This document shows positions 44,025-52,372 of a stretch of 64,000 nucleotides of DNA, one piece after another (position 1 is the stretch's first letter; each line of letters begins with the position of its first letter). Made by a program: the position numbers and the translations under genes. The notes below the pieces were generated by a model. The model made no database searches and was not told where the DNA came from. It saw only the letters and a list, made by a program, of their open reading frames with translations. The stretch is from 2-02-FULL-55-14 sp964581115. Lineage in GTDB: Bacteria > Bacteroidota > Ignavibacteria > UBA10030. The DNA is taken from contig CAZOMY010000002.1 of the NCBI GenBank assembly GCA_964581115.1, positions 186,001 to 250,000 of the forward strand. The letters are read 5' to 3'.

Positions 44025-44495
44025 ATGAGGCCGCTCGTCCTAGCAGCGCTGATCGTCATCGCGGGGTGCTCCTCCTCCCCGCGCTTCACCCGTGGAGAGC
44101 CTTCCGCCCGTTCATCGAACGGCGGCGACGGTGCGTCACGACCGGCAGCTCCGGCCTCGAAGTCAGGCGTTCTGCTTACGCTGGAAGGTGTCGCATCCTA
44201 TTATGCCGACGATTTTCACGGCAAACTGGCCGCCAACGGCGAGCGTTTCGACATGAATGCGCTCACCGCGGCCCATCGGACATTCCCGTTCGGCACCGAG
44301 GTCCGCGTCACCAACCTCGCCAATGCCAAGTCCGTTGTCGTGCGCATCAACGATCGCGGCCCCTTCAAGGAAGGGCGACTCATCGATCTCTCGTTGCGCG
44401 CGGCCAAAGACCTCGACATGATGGGGACTGGTACGGCCAAGGTCCGACTCGAGGTCCTTCGGTGGGGCGACGGCACGCTGCATCATCGTAACTGA
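44025..44495 (+). CDS. RlpA-family septal ring lytic transglycosylase-like lipoprotein
   Basis: The 156-residue lipoprotein (lipobox IAGC near 15) contains a double-psi beta-barrel domain (about 50-150). It reads GVASYYADDFHGKLAANGERFD, then AAHRTFPFGTEVRVTNL, then VRINDRGPF. These include the conserved His and Asp residues associated with lytic transglycosylase activity in RlpA. There is no SPOR domain, so septal targeting is not indicated. It begins 7 bases after the guanylyltransferase. Confidence 0.9.
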   Translation: MRPLVLAALIVIAGCSSSPRFTRGEPSARSSNGGDGASRPAAPASKSGVLLTLEGVASYYADDFHGKLAANGERFDMNALTAAHRTFPFGTEVRVTNLANAKSVVVRINDRGPFKEGRLIDLSLRAAKDLDMMGTGTAKVRLEVLRWGDGTLHHRN

Positions 44496-44509
44496 CGGCA
44501 GCTCTTACC

Positions 44510-44758
44510 ATGCCTCGGATCTGGGTTCATGCCAAGCCGGGTTCTCGCGCAGAAAGCGTGGAGGTCCGGTCGGACGGCGTTTGGATCGTCAAGGTCCGGG
44601 CATCCGCTGTGGACGGGAAAGCCAACGAGAGACTCTGTGAGGTCTTGGCGGACCATCTACGATGCCGTGCCTCCGACGTTCGGGTGGTCTCCGGAGCAAC
44701 TTCCCGCCGCAAACTTGTCGAGATTCCATTCCTGCCGACCTTCGCGACCGTCCGCTAA
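44510..44758 (+). CDS. DUF167 (YggU-type) family protein
   Basis: The 82-residue product matches the small DUF167 fold: VHAKPGSRAESVEV at the start, WIVKVRASAVDGKANERLCE in the middle, and VRVVSGATSRRKLVEI near the end. The function of the family is unsettled. It is the last gene of the alr-led operon. No clear terminator follows. Confidence 0.85.
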   Translation: MPRIWVHAKPGSRAESVEVRSDGVWIVKVRASAVDGKANERLCEVLADHLRCRASDVRVVSGATSRRKLVEIPFLPTFATVR

Positions 44759-45199
44759 ACGGTTCATTGAACTTCCTTGCATCCCGCTTCTCGCAGGCCA
44801 TGAGGTCCGAAGGGATCAACGGTGACGTGCAGCTCATTCGATCGGATGTCATGGGCACGGGGCCGGTCCTTTGGGAGGAGTCTCGATCCGGCAGGGTAGG
44901 GTCCATGGTCGGGGCGACGTAAGGGTGATTCCCATGAACAGTGATTCCATCAGAAATCAAGCCTCTTCGGCAATTGCGTGCTGGGGGAGGCAGAGGGGTC
45001 GGATTTGCTTCCAACAAGAAGCATTGTTGCTCAGTGTGTAAGACGCCAAGAATGCACATCAGGACAGTCCTTTCCCAATCCATGACATCGGCATGGAGTC
45101 CATGACACCATCGGAGTGGGGCAATGAGCACTGTGCGCAACGACTTCATGCGATTTTGTTCAGAATTCGCCACTTACCCGATTGTAATCGAAGTCGATA
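44759..45199 (+). other. non-coding stretch before the lytic transglycosylase gene
   Basis: About 440 bases hold no supported gene. Only short frames are seen, without family resemblance or good ribosome-binding sites. From about 44930 onward the base composition is visibly more A+T-rich than neighbouring genes. No repeat or known RNA was recognised. Confidence 0.5.
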
Positions 45200-45228
45200 T
45201 TGGAACTGAGACCTAACTTTGGTACTTT
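45200..45228 (+). promoter_or_regulatory. candidate promoter of the lytic transglycosylase gene
   Basis: TTGGAA (45200-45205), a 17-bp spacer, TACTTT (45223-45228). The start is expected near 45235, about 35 bases before the ATG. Confidence 0.65.
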
Positions 45229-45269
45229 TCTTCACGGTTCACGAATGTCCTACCAAGGAAAGGCTTCTT

Positions 45270-45989
45270 ATGAGTCGACTGAAAGCTCCGCTTCTCCTGT
45301 TGGTGTCGGTTTTCTTTGTGGGCTGTTTTCAGACTCCTTCGACCTCTGAGATCGTTGGGCGTCCAGACAACAGTCGTGACGAATTGGCAGGAGAGTCAGA
45401 CGTTCAGTCCTACCATGTAGCCGAGGTTGGTGCTCGTGGGGCTCAGTTTGCGCCGGTTGTCAAGCGATATGCAAGTCGTTTCGGAGTCGATTGGGTCTTG
45501 GTCTTGGCAGTTATGCAGCAAGAATCGCAATTCAACAAGAACGCAATGAGTCACAGAGGGGCATTTGGTCTGATGCAGATCATGCCTCAGACAAGGCTGG
45601 AGTTGGAGGAGCGGCTAGGGGTTGACGAAACCCTGACGCCGGGCAACAATATCAAGGCGGGCATCTACCATCTCAAGCGTCTTTCCAAGTCGTTTTCGGG
45701 GTCGAGTGACGAAGATCGAACCCTCTTGACGCTGGCGGCCTATAATGCGGGATTGGCGCGTATCAAGGATGCTCAGGCCTTGGCGGCGCATCTTGGCGAA
45801 GATCCTGATTCTTGGAAGGGGGTCCGGGCGGCTCTGCCCTTGCTTTCGCGGCGATACTACACATTGCATCAGCAGGTGTGGCCAGAGGGTCAACCAAAGG
45901 CCGGAACATTCTCGGATTGGAAGCAGACAGTAGGCTACGTCGACAGGATAGCAGAGTACTACGAGCATTACGACATAGCCATGCGGTAA
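45270..45989 (+). CDS. Slt-type lytic transglycosylase lipoprotein
   Basis: The 239-residue lipoprotein (lipobox FVGC, about 16-19) has a GH23 soluble-lytic-transglycosylase domain (about 60-235). The catalytic glutamate is Glu85 in VMQQESQFN. Typical motifs follow: SHRGAFGLMQIMP, then NNIKAGIYHLKRL, then LAAYNAGLARI. It cleaves peptidoglycan with 1,6-anhydro product formation. The ATG at 45270 has AAGGAAAGG about 7 bases upstream. Codon use is less G+C-rich than in neighbouring operons, a hint of different ancestry. Confidence 0.93.
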   Translation: MSRLKAPLLLLVSVFFVGCFQTPSTSEIVGRPDNSRDELAGESDVQSYHVAEVGARGAQFAPVVKRYASRFGVDWVLVLAVMQQESQFNKNAMSHRGAFGLMQIMPQTRLELEERLGVDETLTPGNNIKAGIYHLKRLSKSFSGSSDEDRTLLTLAAYNAGLARIKDAQALAAHLGEDPDSWKGVRAALPLLSRRYYTLHQQVWPEGQPKAGTFSDWKQTVGYVDRIAEYYEHYDIAMR

Positions 45990-46049
45990 GTCCCTATCCG
46001 GACGTCTCCTAGCAACGATATCTCATCACTTGCTTCAGCCGTATTGTAT

Positions 46050-46078
46050 TTGACACTGATTTTCTATCCATCTATATT
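46050..46078 (+). promoter_or_regulatory. strong promoter of the 177-residue outer membrane protein gene
   Basis: TTGACA (46050-46055), a 17-bp spacer, TATATT (46073-46078). It gives a leader of about 70 nt containing the small hairpin CACGAG/CTCGTG and a GGAGGT ribosome-binding site. Confidence 0.85.
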
Positions 46079-46153
46079 CCCACGCATTCACGAGTTGCAC
46101 AGGTTCTCGTGAGTCCTTTTAACGAACCCCACTAATTACGGAGGTAGCTTCAC

Positions 46154-46687
46154 ATGAAGAATCTCTTCCTAGTTGCTGTTGCCCTCGTGCTGGTGTCCTC
46201 AACGATGTTCGGTCAGATCGCCTACAAGGCCGGCGACCAGAACGTGAGTGCGGTCATCGGTCTTGGGGGATTTGCGGGAGTCTACGGTACTTCAAGCATG
46301 CCGGCCATTGCGGGCTCTTATGAGACGGGGCTCAATGAGAACATTTCGGTCGGAGGGATCGTCGGGTTCACGGGCTCGTCCGATGACTATGGATTCGCCA
46401 AGTACGACTACACGTACATCTTGATCGGAGCGCGGGGTGCATATCATTACGATCTGCTCCACAACGACAAGATCGACACCTACGGCGGCATCATGCTCGG
46501 CTACAACATTGTCTCGAGTTCAGTGAAGACCTCGATCCCCGGATTCAATGCTTCTGCATCCGGAAGTTACCTTGCCTTTGGCGGCTTCATCGGCGGCCGT
46601 TACTACTTCACGCCCCAGCTTGCCGCGCAGGCCGAACTCGGATACGGCATCGGTTTGCTGACGATCGGTGTGTCGTACAAGCTCTGA
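46154..46687 (+). CDS. small outer membrane beta-barrel protein
   Basis: The 177-residue product has a signal peptide (1-21, TMFGQ). It consists of alternating hydrophobic/polar strands with Gly and aromatics (VGGIVGFTGSSDDYGFAKYD, YTYILIGARGAYHYDLL, IGGRYYFTPQLAAQAELGYG) and ends LLTIGVSYKL. This suggests an eight-stranded OmpA-N-like porin fold. Its own consensus promoter and terminator suggest an abundant single-gene transcript. Its exact role is unknown. Confidence 0.75.
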   Translation: MKNLFLVAVALVLVSSTMFGQIAYKAGDQNVSAVIGLGGFAGVYGTSSMPAIAGSYETGLNENISVGGIVGFTGSSDDYGFAKYDYTYILIGARGAYHYDLLHNDKIDTYGGIMLGYNIVSSSVKTSIPGFNASASGSYLAFGGFIGGRYYFTPQLAAQAELGYGIGLLTIGVSYKL

Positions 46688-46715
46688 TCGGTGTCCTCAG
46701 CATTATCAGTCGCAG

Positions 46716-46745
46716 GAGAGGGTCTTCGGACCCTCTCTTGTCATT
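46716..46745 (+). terminator. intrinsic terminator with UUCG loop
   Basis: A perfect 9-bp stem GAGAGGGTC (46716-46724) / GACCCTCTC (46729-46737) around a TTCG tetraloop, followed by TTGTCATTTC. Confidence 0.88.
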
Positions 46746-46801
46746 TCTGGGGAGGGAAGTCTTCTGTTCATTTTAGAATGCTTGTAGACGCCGTTCCGTG
46801 C

Positions 46802-46830
46802 TTGACAATCGAGCCGGTCGGGAGTAGATT
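46802..46830 (+). promoter_or_regulatory. promoter of the 167-residue outer membrane protein gene
   Basis: TTGACA (46802-46807), a 17-bp spacer, TAGATT (46825-46830). The start is expected near 46837. Confidence 0.8.
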
Positions 46831-46917
46831 TGTGAAGTCGTGTTCCGGGTGGCATCGCGCTTCTTGAAGTGCCGTACGCAAGGATCAACGAACATCCTCT
46901 TTCGGAGTCCGCTCTGC

Positions 46918-47421
46918 ATGACCATTCGATGTTGGCGGTTGATCTCCCTCAGTCTGGCCGTTGTGGCTACCACGCCATCCTTTGCACAGATGTCCGAGGG
47001 GCGCTTTGCCGTGACGGCCTCTCTACCTCAGGCCTCGGACCTTGGCATGTCCTACGCGGCCTCGGGCAATGTTCGCGTCAATCTCGGGATCGGATTCACG
47101 TCGGTTTCGCCCGACGTTGGCCCGTCGCGCTCTGAATTCACGGTTCGGCCGGGTGTCTGGTACGTGCAGAAGGCGGTTGACGCTGTGTCGTTGTTCTACG
47201 GCGGATCCCTTGAATTCCTGGCCAGGTCGGGTGGTACGTCGACTGGCGACGTGGGCCTGATCGCGCAGGCTGGCGCAGACTATGCCGTCGCTCGGTCATT
47301 CTCCGTCGGTGCGGTTGTCGGCTTGGGTTACCATTCAGGCGACACGAGCGCATCGGCCGCCAAAGGAAGCCGCTTCGGAACGGTTGATGTCGCCGTCGTT
47401 ATGACGTGGTGGGTCTTCTGA
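46918..47421 (+). CDS. small outer membrane beta-barrel protein
   Basis: The 167-residue product has a signal peptide (MTIRCWRLISLSLAVVATTP, then SFAQ). Glycine- and aromatic-rich amphipathic strands follow (GNVRVNLGIGFTSVSP, FSVGAVVGLGYHSGD), ending VDVAVVMTWWVF with a terminal Phe, the usual outer-membrane barrel signature. The start at ATG 46918 is chosen for the signal peptide. The frame is open back to a GTG at 46840, which would put 26 unlikely residues before it. The function is unknown. Confidence 0.7.
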   Translation: MTIRCWRLISLSLAVVATTPSFAQMSEGRFAVTASLPQASDLGMSYAASGNVRVNLGIGFTSVSPDVGPSRSEFTVRPGVWYVQKAVDAVSLFYGGSLEFLARSGGTSTGDVGLIAQAGADYAVARSFSVGAVVGLGYHSGDTSASAAKGSRFGTVDVAVVMTWWVF

Positions 47422-47513
47422 GTCGTTGGCCCAATTGTTGGATGCGACCGGTGCAATCCTTTCGCAGCCGCCGTTTCATGGAACTGTTCCATCATTAATC
47501 TCAAGGAGTCGTC

Positions 47514-48221
47514 ATGCGTCGATCGATCAGTCTGCTCATCATCGCCTCCCTCGTGACCGGCACGCTTGCGGCACAGGACGTCAAGCCGGCGGTGTCCACG
47601 GGGTCAAAATCTCTGAACTTCTCGTTTGCCGGTCTTGGGGCGTTCGGCATCGGGCCGACGGGCGTGGGAGGAGGCCTTGGAGCAACGTATTTCCTCAGCA
47701 GTGATGCGGGGGTGCGGGTTGGGCTCCAGGTCGTCTATGCGTCGTCGTCCACGCCTGCAAATCCGCCTGCGGGCACGCCCGGCAAGGACGGCAGCCAGTC
47801 GGCGTTCCTCGCCGCCGTGGGTGCCGACTACCTCATGTACATGGTCGGGGCTACTTCGCGGGTCCGTCCGTACATGGGGGCAGGCCTTGAATTCGGCTTT
47901 GGAAACACGAACAGGAAGATCGCCTTGATCGGCCCCGGAGATCAGACTGAAGTGAAGAACGACCTCGGCGGCGAGAACATCAACGGCACCGCCTACGTCG
48001 CCGGGACGACGCTGTCGGCCCGCGCGATCGCGGGAGCGGAGTTCTTCCTATATCCCGAATTGAGCATCTCGGCTGAGTATCGATTGAATGTCATCGAACT
48101 GATGTCGGCGTCTGACGAAGAGACGATCACCGGCCCCGTCACCGTGACGCAAAAAGGCGGGAGCGCGACCACGTTGTTCGGCTTTGGCGCGGTCGGTGCC
48201 ATGCTGCACATCTACTTTTGA
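47514..48221 (+). CDS. outer membrane beta-barrel protein
   Basis: The 235-residue product has a signal peptide (1-20, TGTLAAQ). Barrel-like strands follow (GLGAFGIGPTGVGGGLGATY, VRVGLQVVYASSS, RVRPYMGAGLEFGFGN, AGAEFFLYPELSISAEYRLN), ending GAVGAMLHIYF with terminal Phe. An insertion rich in Pro, Gly and Lys (about 79-95) is probably an external loop. AAGGAG lies 6 bases before the ATG. No separate promoter was found, so it may share the transcript of the preceding barrel gene. A terminator follows. Confidence 0.78.
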   Translation: MRRSISLLIIASLVTGTLAAQDVKPAVSTGSKSLNFSFAGLGAFGIGPTGVGGGLGATYFLSSDAGVRVGLQVVYASSSTPANPPAGTPGKDGSQSAFLAAVGADYLMYMVGATSRVRPYMGAGLEFGFGNTNRKIALIGPGDQTEVKNDLGGENINGTAYVAGTTLSARAIAGAEFFLYPELSISAEYRLNVIELMSASDEETITGPVTVTQKGGSATTLFGFGAVGAMLHIYF

Positions 48222-48245
48222 TCGTTTGCGCGATTGGTGTCTGAC

Positions 48246-48286
48246 GGGGGCCGCTCGACCGATGGTTGGACGGCCCCCGGTCTTTT
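48246..48286 (+). terminator. intrinsic terminator after the 235-residue barrel gene
   Basis: A perfect 8-bp stem GGGGGCCG (48246-48253) / CGGCCCCC (48271-48278) followed by GGTCTTTTCC. Confidence 0.75.
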
Positions 48287-48323
48287 CCCTGCGGGGGTCC
48301 GAGGGGAATGCGCCCTCCGCTTC

Positions 48324-48352
48324 TTGTCCGGCCTTCCATTATTTCGTAACTT
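48324..48352 (+). promoter_or_regulatory. promoter of the purF operon
   Basis: TTGTCC (48324-48329), a 17-bp spacer, TAACTT (48347-48352). The start expected 7 bases after the -10 box coincides with the G of the purF GTG codon. Confidence 0.65.
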
Positions 48353-48358
48353 TGAGAC

Positions 48359-49855
48359 GTGAGAGAATTCGCCCACGCCGAGGGTAAGCCTCGCTGCAAC
48401 TGCGGCATCTTCGGGATCTACGGCCATCCCGAGGCGGCCGTTCAAACCTACTACGGACTCCATGCCCTCCAGCACCGCGGGCAGGAGGCCACCGGCATCG
48501 TCACCCGGGACTTCGACGGAACGAAGCAGCGACATCGCTTCAATCTCCACCGCGCTCCAGGCCTGGTCAGCGACGTCTTCAAAGATGCACGGATCCTTAG
48601 CGACGATCTGCGCGGCAATGCCGCGATCGGCCACAATCGCTATTCCACAACCGGTTCGTCGGACAACGTCACGAACATCCAGCCGTTCGTCGTCAATTAT
48701 CGGCAAGGACATCTGGCGGTCGCCCACAACGGGAACCTCACCAATTTCCGACAGGTACGGCAGTCGCTGCAGGATCGCGGGACGATCTTTCAGTCGACGT
48801 CTGATACCGAGGTCATCCTGCATCTCATCGCGCAGAGCCGGCAGAACGATCAGATCCAACAGATCAAAGAGGCCCTGGAGACTGTCGAGGGGGCATTCTC
48901 GTTGGTGATGTTGACGGATAGGGCCCTCATTGCTGCCCGCGATCCGCACGGCTTCAGGCCGCTCGCCCTCGGAAAACTTGGGAAGGCGTTTGTCGTTGCC
49001 TCGGAGACCGTCTCGTTCGACCTGATCGGTGCCGAGTATGTGTGCGACGTTGAACCGGGGGAGATCCTCGTCATCGATGACGAGGCCATCGCGTCGGGAA
49101 CCGTCAAATCCTACCATCTGGCGAAGAAGGCCGCTGCGACGCATCACTGCATCTTCGAGTACATCTATTTCTCCCGACCCGACAGCAAGGTTTTTGGCGA
49201 GAACGTCGACAAGGTCCGACGGAAACTGGGCAAGCTGCTGGCGCAGGAATCGCCCGTCGCCAAGACACCCGCCGACGAAAAGGTCGTTGTGATCAGCGTG
49301 CCCGACTCGAGCAACACGGCCACGCTGGGCTTCGTCTCCGAGAGCCAGAACCGAGGCCACGAGGTGAAGCTTGAACTTGGGCTGATCCGCAGCCACTATG
49401 TCGGTCGCACCTTCATCGCCCCGACGCAGAACTCCCGCGAGATCAAGGTCAAAACAAAGTTTAACACCGTCAAAGGCGTGCTGCAGGGGCGAAAGGTGGT
49501 CATCATCGACGATTCCATCGTGCGGGGGACGACCTCGAAGCAGCTCGTCAAGCTGATCAAAGAGGCGGGACCGAAGGAGGTCCACGTTCGCATCACCTCA
49601 CCGCCGATCAAGTACCCTTGCCACTACGGCATGGATTTCCCGAGCCGGGAGGAATTGATCGCGAACCGGGCCGGCGGCGACGTAGAGAAGATACGGGAAT
49701 ACCTTGACGTCGATTCACTCTCGTATCTGTCGCTCGAGAAGCTGCTCGAGGCAGCGCCGTCCAGCAACGGCCGGTCGTACTGCACCGCCTGTTTCAGCGG
49801 GGTCTACCCGGCTCCGATCGACGGCGGAGCCTCCAAAGACGCCAACGACGCCTGA
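48359..49855 (+). CDS. purF: amidophosphoribosyltransferase, Fe-S cluster type
   Basis: This enzyme makes phosphoribosylamine from PRPP and glutamine, the first committed purine step. The 498-residue precursor has a 14-residue N-terminal extension before the nucleophile Cys15 (CGIFGIYG), which must be removed to expose Cys as in the Bacillus-type enzyme. It has the glutaminase domain (LQHRGQEATGIV, HNRYSTTG), then the PRPP loop VVIIDDSIVRGTTSKQL (about 380-396). Cysteines in THHCIFEY, KYPCHYGM and YCTACFSG are placed like the [4Fe-4S] ligands. GTG 48359 is the only in-frame start upstream of Cys15. It leads a long operon and overlaps pgsA by one base. Confidence 0.96.
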   Translation: MREFAHAEGKPRCNCGIFGIYGHPEAAVQTYYGLHALQHRGQEATGIVTRDFDGTKQRHRFNLHRAPGLVSDVFKDARILSDDLRGNAAIGHNRYSTTGSSDNVTNIQPFVVNYRQGHLAVAHNGNLTNFRQVRQSLQDRGTIFQSTSDTEVILHLIAQSRQNDQIQQIKEALETVEGAFSLVMLTDRALIAARDPHGFRPLALGKLGKAFVVASETVSFDLIGAEYVCDVEPGEILVIDDEAIASGTVKSYHLAKKAAATHHCIFEYIYFSRPDSKVFGENVDKVRRKLGKLLAQESPVAKTPADEKVVVISVPDSSNTATLGFVSESQNRGHEVKLELGLIRSHYVGRTFIAPTQNSREIKVKTKFNTVKGVLQGRKVVIIDDSIVRGTTSKQLVKLIKEAGPKEVHVRITSPPIKYPCHYGMDFPSREELIANRAGGDVEKIREYLDVDSLSYLSLEKLLEAAPSSNGRSYCTACFSGVYPAPIDGGASKDANDA

Positions 49856-50400
49856 TGCCGGCTACGGTCTGGACCATTTCCAACCTGCTCAGTCTGAGCC
49901 GGGTCGTCCTTCTTCTTCCCTTCGCCATCACGCTGCTCGGCGACGCACCGGGCGACCGTGTCTGGGCGGCGGTCATTGCCATCGTTGCCGTTTTGACGGA
50001 CTATTTCGACGGCGCCGTGGCCCGGGCGCGCCATGAGGTCACAGAGCTGGGAAAGATCCTCGACCCCCTCGCCGACAAGATCGTGGTGGGCACGGCCGTG
50101 ATCCTGCTGGTGATCACGGGCGATCTGGCTCTGTGGGTGGCTGTCGTTATCATCGTACGCGATCTTCTCATCCTGGCCGGCAGTCTCGCCATTCGGAGGC
50201 GCAAGAAGATCGTGATGCAGTCGAACTGGCCGGGGAAGGTGGCGGTCGGCGCTTTTGCCGTCCTGATCATTCTCGGCGTTCTCCGGCCAGCAGGCTGGGA
50301 GTGGGTTCGGACTGCAACACTCTGGTTCAGTCTCGCGATGGTCGTCCTGTCGACCGCGCTTTACGCTCAGCGATTGTTCATCGGACCCGCGGACCGTTGA
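49855..50400 (+). CDS. pgsA: CDP-alcohol phosphatidyltransferase (PgsA-type)
   Basis: The 181-residue inner-membrane enzyme probably makes phosphatidylglycerophosphate from CDP-diacylglycerol and glycerol-3-phosphate. It carries the CDP-alcohol phosphotransferase motif DYFDGAVARA, then GKILDPLADK (about 56-80), which gives the D-x2-D-G-x2-A-R and G-x3-D-x3-D ligands. Four to five membrane segments are present. Its ATG overlaps the purF stop (TGATG), and its stop overlaps the ftsY start in the same way. Confidence 0.9.
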   Translation: MPATVWTISNLLSLSRVVLLLPFAITLLGDAPGDRVWAAVIAIVAVLTDYFDGAVARARHEVTELGKILDPLADKIVVGTAVILLVITGDLALWVAVVIIVRDLLILAGSLAIRRRKKIVMQSNWPGKVAVGAFAVLIILGVLRPAGWEWVRTATLWFSLAMVVLSTALYAQRLFIGPADR

Positions 50401-51350
50401 TGGGGATCGGATCGTTCTTCAAGAAGCTGCAAGATGGCCTCACCAAGACGCGCCAGACGCTCGTCGACCGGGTTCAACAGATCCTGACGACGCGCACCTC
50501 GCTCGACTCGGCCACGCTTGACGAGATCGAGGAAGCCTTACTGGCCGCCGACGTTGGCGTGGCCACCACCACGCTGATCGTCGACCGCCTGCGCTTGCGG
50601 GTAAAGGAACGGGGGATCACCTCGCCGACGGAAGCCATGCCCCTTCTGGCAGAATTGATCGCCGAGACGATCACGCAGGGTGCTCCTGCGAAGGCTGTGC
50701 TGCTTCCGTCCGAGCCGAGGCCGTATGTCATTCTTGTGGTCGGTGTCAACGGGGCGGGCAAGACAACGACCGTCGGCAAGCTTGCGCACTTGCTCCGGCG
50801 AGAAGGACTGAAGGTGCTGATCGGCGCCGCCGACACCTTCCGGGCCGCTGCCAACGAGCAGCTCGATGTGTGGGCGCAGCGGGCCGGCGTGGAGATCGTC
50901 CGGCAAGGCGCGGGAGCCGATCCGGCGTCGGTTGCGTTCGACACGGTGGGCGCGGCCATGGCTCGCGGTGTCGACGTGGTCCTGCTCGACACCGCCGGTC
51001 GTCTGCACACGAAGTCGCATCTGATGGAGGAACTGAAGAAGATCCACCGCGTCCTTGGCAAGCGCCTGCCGGGTGCGCCTCACGATGTCCTGCTTGTGCT
51101 GGACGGCACGACCGGCCAGAACGGACTGCAACAAGCGCGCGAGTTCGGCTCCGCCGCTGGAGTGACCGGGCTAGTCGTCACCAAGCTCGACGGGACGGCC
51201 AAAGGAGGCGTCATCATCGGCGTGGTCGCCGAGCACCAGGTACCGGTCCGATTCATCGGGGTGGGGGAAGGGATCGACGACCTGCAGCTCTTCGACGCGC
51301 GCCAATTCGCGGACGCGCTGTTGTCGCGTCCTGCAGCGGCCACGGAGTGA
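50400..51350 (+). CDS. ftsY: signal recognition particle receptor FtsY
   Basis: This SRP GTPase receives ribosome-nascent-chain complexes at the membrane. The 316-residue product is the short form. An N-terminal amphipathic segment (GIGSFFKKLQDGLTKTRQTL) is followed by the N domain and the G domain with P-loop GVNGAGKTTTVGKLA (about 117-131), DTFRAAANEQL, LLDTAGRLHTKSHLMEEL and TKLDGTAKGG. It lacks the long acidic A domain of the E. coli protein. The start overlaps the pgsA stop by one base. Confidence 0.96.
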   Translation: MGIGSFFKKLQDGLTKTRQTLVDRVQQILTTRTSLDSATLDEIEEALLAADVGVATTTLIVDRLRLRVKERGITSPTEAMPLLAELIAETITQGAPAKAVLLPSEPRPYVILVVGVNGAGKTTTVGKLAHLLRREGLKVLIGAADTFRAAANEQLDVWAQRAGVEIVRQGAGADPASVAFDTVGAAMARGVDVVLLDTAGRLHTKSHLMEELKKIHRVLGKRLPGAPHDVLLVLDGTTGQNGLQQAREFGSAAGVTGLVVTKLDGTAKGGVIIGVVAEHQVPVRFIGVGEGIDDLQLFDARQFADALLSRPAAATE

Positions 51351-51353
51351 ACC

Positions 51354-52367
51354 ATGCAGCTCACCGCACGACGATACGACCTGATCCTGCGTCATCCGTT
51401 CACCATCGCCCGCGGCACCTCGTCCGTTGACCCGATCATGCTCGTGGAGATCGAGCACGACGGCATCGTCGGGCTCGGGGAAGCCGCTCCCTCTGGACGT
51501 TACGGCGAATCGATCGACACCGTCGAGCGATTCCTCTCGACGTTGGACCTCTCCAGGTGGAACGACCCCTTCCTGCTCGAGGAGATCCTGACCGCCGTCG
51601 ATGCGCACGCGCCGGGGAATCCCGCGGCGAAGGCGGCCGTTGATCTGGCGTTGCATGATTGGGTCGGGAAGAAGCTGGGCGTTCCGCTCCACCGTTTGTG
51701 GGGTCTGGACGCGTCGAAGGCACCGGTCACTTCGTTCACGATCGGGATCGACACGCCCGACATGATCAGGAAGAAAGTGGAGGAGGCGGAACCCTACCCG
51801 TTGCTCAAGGTCAAGCTGGGGAGCGATCACGACCGTGAGATCATGAAGGCGATCCGTTCGGCGACGAAGAAGACGGTGCGCGTGGATGCGAACGAAGGAT
51901 GGAAGACGAAGGAATTGGCGCTGGAGCGCATCGAGTGGCTGGCGGGCGAAGGGGTGGAGTTCGTCGAGCAGCCGATGCCGGCATCGGACCTCGCCGGTAT
52001 CGCTTGGGTGCGCGAGCGTTCGCCTCTGCCGATCATCGCCGACGAGAATTGTGTTCGCTTGAAGGACATACCCCCGCTTCGCGGTGTGTTCGACGGCATC
52101 AATATCAAGCTGATGAAGTGCACGGGCCTGCGCGAAGCAATGTCCATGATCCGCACGGCCAAGGCGTGCGGCATGAAGGTGATGATGGGCTGTATGATCG
52201 AGACCTCCATCGCGATCACGGCCGGGGCGCATCTGTCGCCGCTTCTGGACTACGCCGACCTCGACGGCAACATCCTCACGACGAACGACCCCTACCGGGG
52301 AGCCGTCGTCCGCCATGGACGCCTGGTGCTTCCGACCGGTCCTGGACTTGGGATTCTCCCGGCCTGA
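51354..52367 (+). CDS. dipeptide epimerase (L-Ala-D/L-Glu epimerase type), enolase superfamily
   Basis: The 337-residue product belongs to the muconate-lactonizing subgroup of the enolase superfamily. Catalytic features are the Lys pair LLKVKLG (about 145-151), metal ligands in RVDANEGW, VEFVEQPMP and IIADENC, and the distal Lys in NIKLMKCTGL. The C-terminal DLDGNILTTNDP resembles the substrate-specifying loop of Ala-Glu epimerases. It would recycle murein peptides. It lies 3 bases after ftsY and 5 before mutL. Confidence 0.9.
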   Translation: MQLTARRYDLILRHPFTIARGTSSVDPIMLVEIEHDGIVGLGEAAPSGRYGESIDTVERFLSTLDLSRWNDPFLLEEILTAVDAHAPGNPAAKAAVDLALHDWVGKKLGVPLHRLWGLDASKAPVTSFTIGIDTPDMIRKKVEEAEPYPLLKVKLGSDHDREIMKAIRSATKKTVRVDANEGWKTKELALERIEWLAGEGVEFVEQPMPASDLAGIAWVRERSPLPIIADENCVRLKDIPPLRGVFDGINIKLMKCTGLREAMSMIRTAKACGMKVMMGCMIETSIAITAGAHLSPLLDYADLDGNILTTNDPYRGAVVRHGRLVLPTGPGLGILPA

Positions 52368-52372
52368 CCGCG

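Noticed and set aside
44800..44922. Possible 40-codon peptide gene after the DUF167 gene
   Set aside because: No ribosome-binding site, no hydrophobic or family features, and it lies in a stretch with no sign of coding constraint.
46840..46917. GTG 46840 as a leaderless start of the 167-residue barrel gene
   Set aside because: It is 10 bases after a -10 box, but would place 26 polar residues before a good signal peptide; ATG 46918 with GGAG upstream is better.
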